Assembly (NCBI GenBank): GCA_032622095.1
Contig: CP136067.1
Span: 120,129,030 to 120,193,029 of the forward strand
Origin: Siphonodentalium dalli
Taxonomy: Eukaryota > Mollusca > Scaphopoda > Gadilida > Siphonodentaliidae
Length of the DNA stretch: 64,000 nucleotides
Direction: 5' to 3'
Part shown: one piece after another, positions 58,126-64,000 of the stretch
Layout: each line of letters begins with the position of its first letter
Position numbering within the stretch: position 1 is the first letter of the stretch
Notes under the pieces: generated by a model
The model's input: only the letters and a program-made list of their open reading frames with translations
What the model was told of the DNA's origin: nothing
Databases searched by the model: none
Translations under genes and position numbers: made by a program

Positions 58126-58644
58126 AGATACGGGCGGCGTTGGTGGTGGTTATGCTGTTAAAATATTCACCTCCGTCAAAAACCGTCATAAACAGAAAGA
58201 ATAGTAAAATATAGACAGACTTTGTTCAAATACAAATCAGAAATATGGCACAAACAGTATGTTATCGTCAAATGTTTTCCTTTGTTATGTAAACAAAAGC
58301 AAAAAACGTTACGTTTCCTGGCTTTTGTTTAGATCCGTATATGGTAAACATAAAGAGCGTTATTTGTTACTGTTTTCCTGATCGGGAAATAATAAAGAGC
58401 GTTTATATCATTTGTGTGTGATTAACCAATATAATTGCGCTGTATTATGTAAACAGAAGCAACACTTCTGTAACACGATCAAGCTCTTTTTTACGTACAC
58501 CATCGTACGTCTTGACGACAATATACTATTTACGCCCTGATTATGTTTGGTATATGAAAAAAACTATATATATTTTAATATTCCTTCTGTTGATGGCGAT
58601 TTGAACAAATATGAATATTTCTGCAACGAACGCCGCCCGTGCCT
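58126..58644. mobile_element. TTAA-flanked MITE, family B copy 2
   Basis: TTAA (58122-58125), AGATACGGGCGGCGTTGG ... and, on the opposite strand, AGGCACGGGCGGCGTTCG, TTAA (58645-58648). The interior matches copy 1 at 17353-17846 throughout. It lies 180 bp from the family C copy and 680 bp from the family A copy. Confidence 0.85.
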
Positions 58645-58827
58645 TTAACCTCTGAAGTTTGTGAATAAATATATAATGAAAGTTGAATTTTATGGGAAAG
58701 ACTAAAAAATATACACAAAATGCCACCTGGTTGGCTAAGGTCTTTGTTGTAGTTCATTATGAAAGTTTTTTTTATCAATTTTCCATGACCAGTTCTGGCA
58801 AACTCCAGGGTTTACCCCCCCCCCTTT

Positions 58828-59072
58828 GATGACTAGGTAAGACCGGCTATACCGGCGACATTTTACCCACATTGTGTCGATTTCCGCGATATAAATATGT
58901 TGGCCTTATTAAGTTGGCCTTATTAAGCAAACAAAACATCAGACACAATTTGTGTAATTTCGTACCTTAAGTTTGGAAAGTCCCTTTGGAACCAAAGAAC
59001 TATATCGTGAAACAGTGTGATTCGATTCTTAGATTAGTTTATCAAATAAAACCAGCACTAAATATAGAAAAC
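58828..59072 (-). repeat. Inverted relative of 63705-63960
   Basis: Minus-strand order: TTGATAAACTAATC, AATCACACTGTTTC, AGTTCTTTGGTTC, GGGACTTTCCAAACTTAAGG, ATATCGCGGAAATC and GTCGCCGGTA. The same order occurs on the plus strand at 63705-63960. It directly follows the HtrL-like tail. Confidence 0.75.
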
Positions 59073-59277
59073 CACAGACATGTACCCAGCCGGTGACAGA
59101 AAGGATATATAACTGGTGCGCTCTGGTATAGAGATTGTTGTTCTGGCTCGATTTTGGCGATCTTATTCTCGGATATTAGATGGGCATATATATATACGTA
59201 ACACCATATTCCATACTTACACCCTGAAGCCACTATACAAAAGAAGAACGTCTTTTTGGTGCATGGGATGATGGGAT
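59042..59277 (-). pseudogene. Possible last exon and 3' UTR of an HtrL-type paralogue
   Basis: A strong acceptor (TTTATTTTTTCATTGCAG, minus strand, ending 59278) opens a 45-base frame reading IPSSHAPKRRSSFV then stop (59233-59235). It resembles the end of the HtrL-type exon (NRLHAPRNVTFSSM). The following sequence (59047-59150) also matches the region beyond that gene's stop (26380-26470), for example AAATATAGAAA and CCCAGCCGGTGACA on the plus strand. In the main gene this part is not split by an intron. No other exon of a second gene is visible up to 64 kb, so this may be the end of a gene lying beyond the window or a relic. Confidence 0.4.
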
Positions 59278-59299
59278 CTGCAATGAAAAAATAAATTAT

Positions 59300-60000
59300 G
59301 TTATCTTAGTTTAAAGGGATACTGTACTCAAATGTTGTTCGATTCTATATTCTCTGAGTCGCAGAATAAGGTAACCAGATTTCCATTATTTGAAAGAAGT
59401 GCTGAGTACGAAGTAATCCTACGGATGGCGGATTAACCGGAATGCAAAAATACAAATTGTCGTCGAGTAATTTTTGTACATTTTTCAAGCGAATGTATCA
59501 AATAAATGTTATATTATATGCATATTAGTCCCACATATACACACCCATATTTAATCCATCCAACCAGTTCCGTTGTTTTATTGCTACAGGTTTTGGAGTA
59601 GCAATCCATATATGGAGCTTTTAAATATTCATGGAATCCATATATGGAATGCTACTTCATTACTTTGACCTTTAGCGGTGAATACGCGGAACGGGGCTGG
59701 ATGGATCAATTATGGCCGCGACTTAGAAATAAGATTGGCGGCCCGGCACCACACGCGTCGTCCGCATCGCGCGATTCGTCTACTGCAATGTTGTTCGGCA
59801 AATAAGGCTATACAAGAAAACAAATGTCAGATATGGTAACGCGCTCAAGATCATATGTTATATACCCATGTTTGTAATTATAGAATATAAAATGTATTGG
59901 TTTCGCGAATGACCAACTCAGAATTCCGATAAATAACAATAACAACCAGCACCTAATTAACGAACCGGCGGCCGATTCGGCCGTCTCCGACTACAACCCC
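59300..60000. other. No gene seen
   Basis: Contains a small inverted pair CCATATATGGA (59606 and 59637). No exon supported. Confidence 0.3.
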
Positions 60001-60002
60001 CA

Positions 60003-60454
60003 GACTAGCCGATGAGCCCGACGTTGTCCGGGCTATTCAAAAACAAAATTTCAAGTCGATAGCTCTACCCGTTTCCGAGATCTGGTCTGCGCATGCGCGA
60101 AGCTGGCGTCGCACGGACTCGGCGACCCGATAAAAATCGTATCCGGGGCAAGATACATTCACATAGCAAATTACAAGTCGATAGCTCCACCCGTTTCCGA
60201 GATCTCGTCTGCGCATGCGCGAAGCTGGTGTCGCACGGGCTCGGCGACCCGATAAAATTCGTATCCGGGGCAAGATACATTTACATAGCAAATTTCAAGT
60301 CGATAGCTCCATCCGTTTCCGAGATCTCGTCTGCGCATGCGCGAAGCGGGCGCCGCACGGGCTCGCCAATACGACAACGTTCACCGCCTGGTCAAACTAC
60401 ACACACGTACCAAGTTTCGTCCCGATCGGTCGAGAATCGTAGATTTGTATTAAT

Positions 60455-60494
<40 letters not shown>

Positions 60495-60535
60495 AACAAA
60501 CATACAGACAGAGGTCTTCAAAATATATCTGAGAC
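60003..60535 (+). repeat. Repeat with 122-bp tandem module, copy 1 (about three units)
   Basis: It opens GACTAGCCGATGAGCCCGAC and a GCCCG...CGGGC stem. Units starting at CAAGTCGATAGCTC follow at 60052, 60174 and 60296 (122-bp spacing), each with CCGTTTCCGAGATCTSGTCT, GCGCATGCGCGAAGC and CGGGGCAAGATACAT. It closes with AAGTTTCGTCCCGATCGGT and a (GACA)n run at 60453-60510. The sentence 'caagtttcgtcccgatcggt...gacagacag' is the 3' end type of RTE-like/SINE-like repeats. The frames open on both strands reflect the stop-free unit. Confidence 0.85.
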
Positions 60536-60660
60536 TAGCAGGTTAGCCCGCCACCGGCGGCATTCGTCCCATGGCTTTGTTCGAAAAAGCAATTGCAACA
60601 GGTTCCGAGACACTTGTGCTGCATTTGCACCAAATTTCGGCAATAGTCAGAAACATGACA
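60536..60660 (+). repeat. Start of a related repeat
   Basis: GACTAGCAGGTTAGCCCGCC ACCGGCGG resembles the opening of the 122-bp repeat (GACTAGCCGATGAGCCCG with a G/C stem) but continues differently. Confidence 0.45.
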
Positions 60661-60855
60661 ATTTTAATTGAATTTTTTGTTTTTCAATGAGTTAATTTTT
60701 TTGTTTTTCAATGAGTTAATTGTGCCTTTTTAATTTTTTAATTGAATTTTTTGTTTTTAAATTTTACCCGATTTTTTTGGGTTTTTCGAGGAGTTAATTG
60801 TGCCTTTTTAATTTTGTTTTTCAATTTTACCCGATTTTTTTTGGTTTTTCAATGA
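60660..60855. repeat. T-rich tandem repeat
   Basis: Units of TTTTTTGTTTTTCAATGAG, TTAATTGTGCCTTTTTAA and TTTTACCCGATTTTTT recur two to three times. Confidence 0.7.
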
Positions 60856-60864
60856 ACCCGTCCA

Positions 60865-60985
60865 TGACACTTCCCGTATTTAGCAAGTTTGAGCTCAATC
60901 GGTTCGAGTCTATAAAGGACACACTCATATATATGACACTTCCCGTAGGTATCAAGTTTGAGCTCAATCGGCATTCCCTGGAATT
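60865..60985. repeat. Direct repeat, 70-bp spacing
   Basis: ACACTTCCCGTATTTAGCAA then GTTTGAGCTCAATCGG occurs at about 60868 and again at 60937. Confidence 0.65.
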
Positions 60986-61137
60986 TCCCAGTCACCAACG
61001 CGGCGTAATTTTGGTACATATATAGAGACCAATTGTCCATCGGCTGTCATGTGTAGTAAAGATGTCTTATAAGCCGACATTGCCGTGGGGATGCCCGTTC
61101 CTACACGCGTTTTCGATTCTATGAAGTACCCACATAA

Positions 61138-61149
61138 ATACACACATAC

Positions 61150-61199
<50 letters not shown>

Positions 61200-61200
61200 G
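61138..61200. repeat. (TA)n microsatellite
   Basis: ACATACATATATA passes into a pure TA run of about 40 bp. Confidence 0.9.
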
Positions 61201-61222
61201 GAAGTCTCAAATTATATAGTAG

Positions 61223-61913
61223 ACTAGCCGATGAGCCCGATGTCCGGGCTATTCAAAAACCAAATTTCAAGTCGATAGCTCCACCCGTTTCCGAGATCTG
61301 GTCTGCGCATGCGCGAAGCTGGCGTCGCACGGGCTCGGCGACCCGATAAAAATCGTATCCGGGGCAAGATACATTCACATACCAAATTTCAAGTCGATAG
61401 CTCCACTCGTTTCCGAGATCTCGTCTGCGCATGCGCGAAGCTGGCGTCGCACGGGCTCGGCGACCCGATAAAATTCGTATTCGGGGCAAGATACATTCAC
61501 ATAGCAAATTTCAAGTCGATAGCTCCACCCGTTTCCGAGATCTCGTCTGCACATGCGCGAAGCTGGCGTCGCACGGGCTCGGCAACCCGATATAATTCGT
61601 AGCGGGGCAAGATACATTCACATAGCAAATTTCAAGTCGATAGCTCCACCCGTTTCCGAGATCTCGTCTGCGCATGCGCGAAGCTGGTGTCGCACGGGCT
61701 CGGCGACCAGATAAAATTCGTATCCGGGGCAAGATACATTCACATACCAAATTTCAAGTCGATAGCTCCACCCGTTTCCGAGATCTCGTCTGCGCATGCG
61801 CTGCACGGGCGTCGTACGGGCTCGCCAATACGACAACGACCACCGCCTGGTCAAACTACACACACGTACCAAGTTTCGTCCCGATCGGTATAGAATCGTA
61901 GATTTGTATTAAG

Positions 61914-61947
<34 letters not shown>

Positions 61948-61965
61948 GGTCTTCAAAATATATAT
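61223..61965 (+). repeat. Repeat with 122-bp tandem module, copy 2 (five units)
   Basis: Same opening (GACTAGCCGATGAGCCCGAT) and same closing (TCGTCCCGATCGGT, GACAGACAG run at about 61915) as 60003-60535. Units start at 61268, 61390, 61512, 61633 and 61755 (122, 122, 121, 122 bp). Unit number differs between the two copies while both ends are conserved. Confidence 0.9.
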
Positions 61966-61969
61966 GAGA

Positions 61970-62190
61970 TATAACAACTTTAATGTGGTGATTGTGAAAA
62001 ATCTGTATATTGGTAACGCCTATGTAGTTGATTATATGTGATATTGTTTCATTTGAAATAGTGGTCTGAATAGCATGTAGAGTAATAATCGGGCAAAAAT
62101 TTGCGATCTTCGTAACATGGTTCAACACCGATATACTTGCCAATATTATATACACCATAGGAGGGGGTAATGTTGATCTAAGAATGGCCT
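61970..62190. other. No gene seen
   Basis: Unassigned sequence. Confidence 0.3.
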
Positions 62191-62199
62191 CAGGTAATG

Positions 62200-62760
62200 C
62201 ACTCCTGATATGACCTCTCGTAAGAATTAATTTAAATACATGTGTGGTTCCATGAGGGTAAATTAAAATATGGTCACACACAGAGGGTTAATTGAAATAT
62301 GGTCCGATGAGGATAAATTAAAATATGGTCACATCACGGTTAAATAAAATATGGTCCCATGAGGGTTAGTTAATATATGGTCCAATGAGGGTTAATAAAA
62401 AATGTGGTCACATGATGGTTAATTAAAATTGTACCTTGTATGTTAATTAAAATATGGTCCCATGAGGGTAAATAAAAATATGGACCCATGGAGGGTGGAG
62501 GGGGGGGGGGGTAATTGAAATATGGTTCCATTAAGGTCAATTAAAATATGGTAATGTGACTTAATGAAAGAATAAATATATGGTCCCATTATGAGGGTAA
62601 ATTAAAATTAAATATGTTGTCATCAGTGTTGGTTAAACTACGGTCTCACTGGGGTGAAATACAATATAGTCCCATGATGGTCAATTAAAATATGGTCCAA
62701 TGAGGACTAATTATAATATGCCCCTCCCCATCAGGATCAATTAAAACATGGTCACTGGAA
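62200..62760. repeat. Minisatellite of AATTAAAATATGGTCCCATGAGGGT-like units
   Basis: Degenerate units of about 25-33 bp (TTAATTAAAATATGGTC, YCATGAGGGT) repeat about 15-18 times, including a poly-G expansion at 62493-62511. Confidence 0.85.
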
Positions 62761-62769
62761 GGGGGTAAT

Positions 62770-63700
62770 TTCTGAACATTCTTCAATTCATATAACATTC
62801 TGATATATCCTCGGTACACATAAATAAAAATGATGTTTACAATTAGGCCACATTGTATGTTAAACAACCAATGTGAAGGGCTAGTGTTGGAACCTTTATT
62901 AATAACATCTATATTCATAGTTCCGATATATTCCTCATACACAGAAATGAAAAGTCAATATTTACAAACAGCACACAGGAGTAACGTGGGAATTGGTTAA
63001 TAATTACCATCCCATTTCATTTAGAATATAACATGCCGATATCTGTCGAGTATAACTAAATGATATTAAATAACATGTTAAACACCGATATAAACAAACA
63101 CCTCGTAGGATTCGTGTTCGAATTAAATTTCTTAAAGAATCGTCAAATCCCCGTGCAGTATAATAGAAGATAGCATTCCGATTTATGTCACGTGAAAATA
63201 AACGAAAGATGTTCAAATAACAATGCAACAAAGCTGGTTAAAGAACAATGGAAACACATAACGCGCAGCGCGTTAAGGTTAACGCGCGAATTCCCGTTAG
63301 AATTAATCGGCTCGCACTTCTTGGCATGCGAATAACAAGCCATGGGTCCATCAAGCATGTCTCTAGAGACGCCCGCTGCATGAAATAATAATGAAAACGA
63401 CAATAAACGAAATTGAAATTCCCAAGTACACCTTTTACCGGACTCGGCCTCGGGGTCGCACTACAACTTTTAATGTGTCCCAACAATCCCCATTTCTATA
63501 AATAAAACCTCCATGCGTCCATTGAATACCAAGAAACTGTAGCTGATTATACACCAGGAGGGCGAAATTACAGAATGGAAATCAGAGCGGTAGTTTTGTT
63601 GACGATTTTCGCAAGCTACTCGTCAAAATTGCACCAAATTAGAACTCTTGTGTTTGAGTTGCCATGCGTGTTGTCGTGACAATGTCGTCCGTGTACTTTT
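62770..63700. other. No gene supported
   Basis: Three ATTCCGAT/ACATTCTGATAT-like phrases followed by a tail of TACACA and AATTAATAAC near 62795, 62925 and 63025 hint at a diverged tandem of about 110 bp. No exon supported. Confidence 0.3.
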
Positions 63701-63704
63701 AGAC

Positions 63705-63960
63705 ATTTGAGTTGATAAAATAATCGGAGAACCAAATCACACCGTTTCGCAATAAAGTTCTTTGGTTCTAGTGGGACTTTCCAAACTTAAGGTATGGAAT
63801 AACACAATTTTTTTCTCGATATTTTGTGTGCTTAATATGGACACAATGTTGCTATGTTCCCTTAGTATATATCTTAATATCGCGGAAATCCACCAAATCT
63901 GGGTAAATTGTCGCCGGTAGCAGCGGTTTTTACCGATTCATCAAGGGAGGTAAACATTAC
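63705..63960 (+). repeat. Relative of 58828-59072, opposite orientation
   Basis: TTGATAAAATAATC, AATCACACCGTTTC, AGTTCTTTGGTTC, GGGACTTTCCAAACTTAAGG, ATATCGCGGAAATC and GTCGCCGGTA appear in the same order as on the minus strand at 59 kb. If the 59-kb copy is 3' flanking sequence of an HtrL-type paralogue, this may be another such flank on the plus strand, but no coding was found before it. Confidence 0.7.
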
Positions 63961-64000
63961 ATGTAGTTTGGCACCGCGATGCTGGAACAGACGCTTATGG

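Noticed and set aside
60003-60045. Hammerhead-ribozyme-like CCGATGAG with a GCCCG...CGGGC stem
   Set aside because: The invariant CTGATGA is not matched (CCGATGA) and no GAAA follows the stem; core residues are missing in both copies.
60093-60671. 192-codon plus-strand frame and several overlapping frames on both strands
   Set aside because: They translate the 122-bp repeat unit in every direction; the same peptides recur at 61.3-61.9 kb with the repeat.

Overview
This window reads as gene-poor, AT-rich nuclear DNA of an animal, most likely a marine invertebrate and plausibly a mollusc or another lophotrochozoan. The evidence is: AG-flanked exons with long non-coding spacers; several degenerate non-LTR retrotransposons of Tx1/L1-like, CR1/L2-like and related types; many small TIR elements; and repeat tails ending in runs of GACAGACAG or GGACGGAC, one followed by a CAGGTGAGCTAAAA end that I associate with bivalve repeats. 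The taxon is inference. I see no bacterial operons, CRISPR array, rRNA or tRNA.

Only one gene is convincing: a minus-strand gene whose 305-codon exon (26533-27454) carries an HtrL/YibB-type domain. A candidate first exon at 40921-41198 splices to it in the correct phase across a 13.5-kb intron. A short tail at 59042-59277 looks like the last exon and 3' UTR of a paralogue or its relic.

Layout. 0-8 kb: a repeat tail and a 4.8-kb element with long terminal inverted repeats and a TA target duplication. 8.7-13.6 kb: a CR1/L2-like LINE relic interrupted by a 5'-truncated Tx1/L1-like LINE (16-bp duplication), a TTAA-flanked MITE and a TA-flanked MITE; both MITEs carry 69-bp hairpins. 14-16.6 kb: tandem repeats and a TTAA-flanked foldback. 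17-18.5 kb: a LINE 3' region split by a TTAA MITE whose removal restores the frame. 19-26.3 kb: simple and tandem repeats and one TTAA MITE. 26.5-41.2 kb: the HtrL-type gene; its inferred intron holds tandem arrays, two foldbacks, a 38-bp minisatellite, a 4.7-kb TIR element inserted in that minisatellite and carrying a decayed protein gene, and a 1.1-kb element with an exact 8-bp duplication. 42.1-43.3 kb: a palindrome of about 1.07 kb. 45.5-47.7 kb: a TIR element. 49-52 kb: mollusc-style repeat tails. 53.7-55.5 kb: two convergent LINE 3' ends. 57-58.6 kb: three TTAA MITEs in a row. 60-62 kb: two arrays of a 122-bp unit. 62.2-62.8 kb: another minisatellite.

The main interest lies in the mobile DNA. 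Target duplications and unbroken reading frames across excised insertions let several insertion events be ordered. Three foldbacks with unrelated arms appear to share an apical CGAG...CCGAG motif. The 34.2-38.9 kb element carries a relic of a poorly described invertebrate protein family. All boundaries were read by eye.
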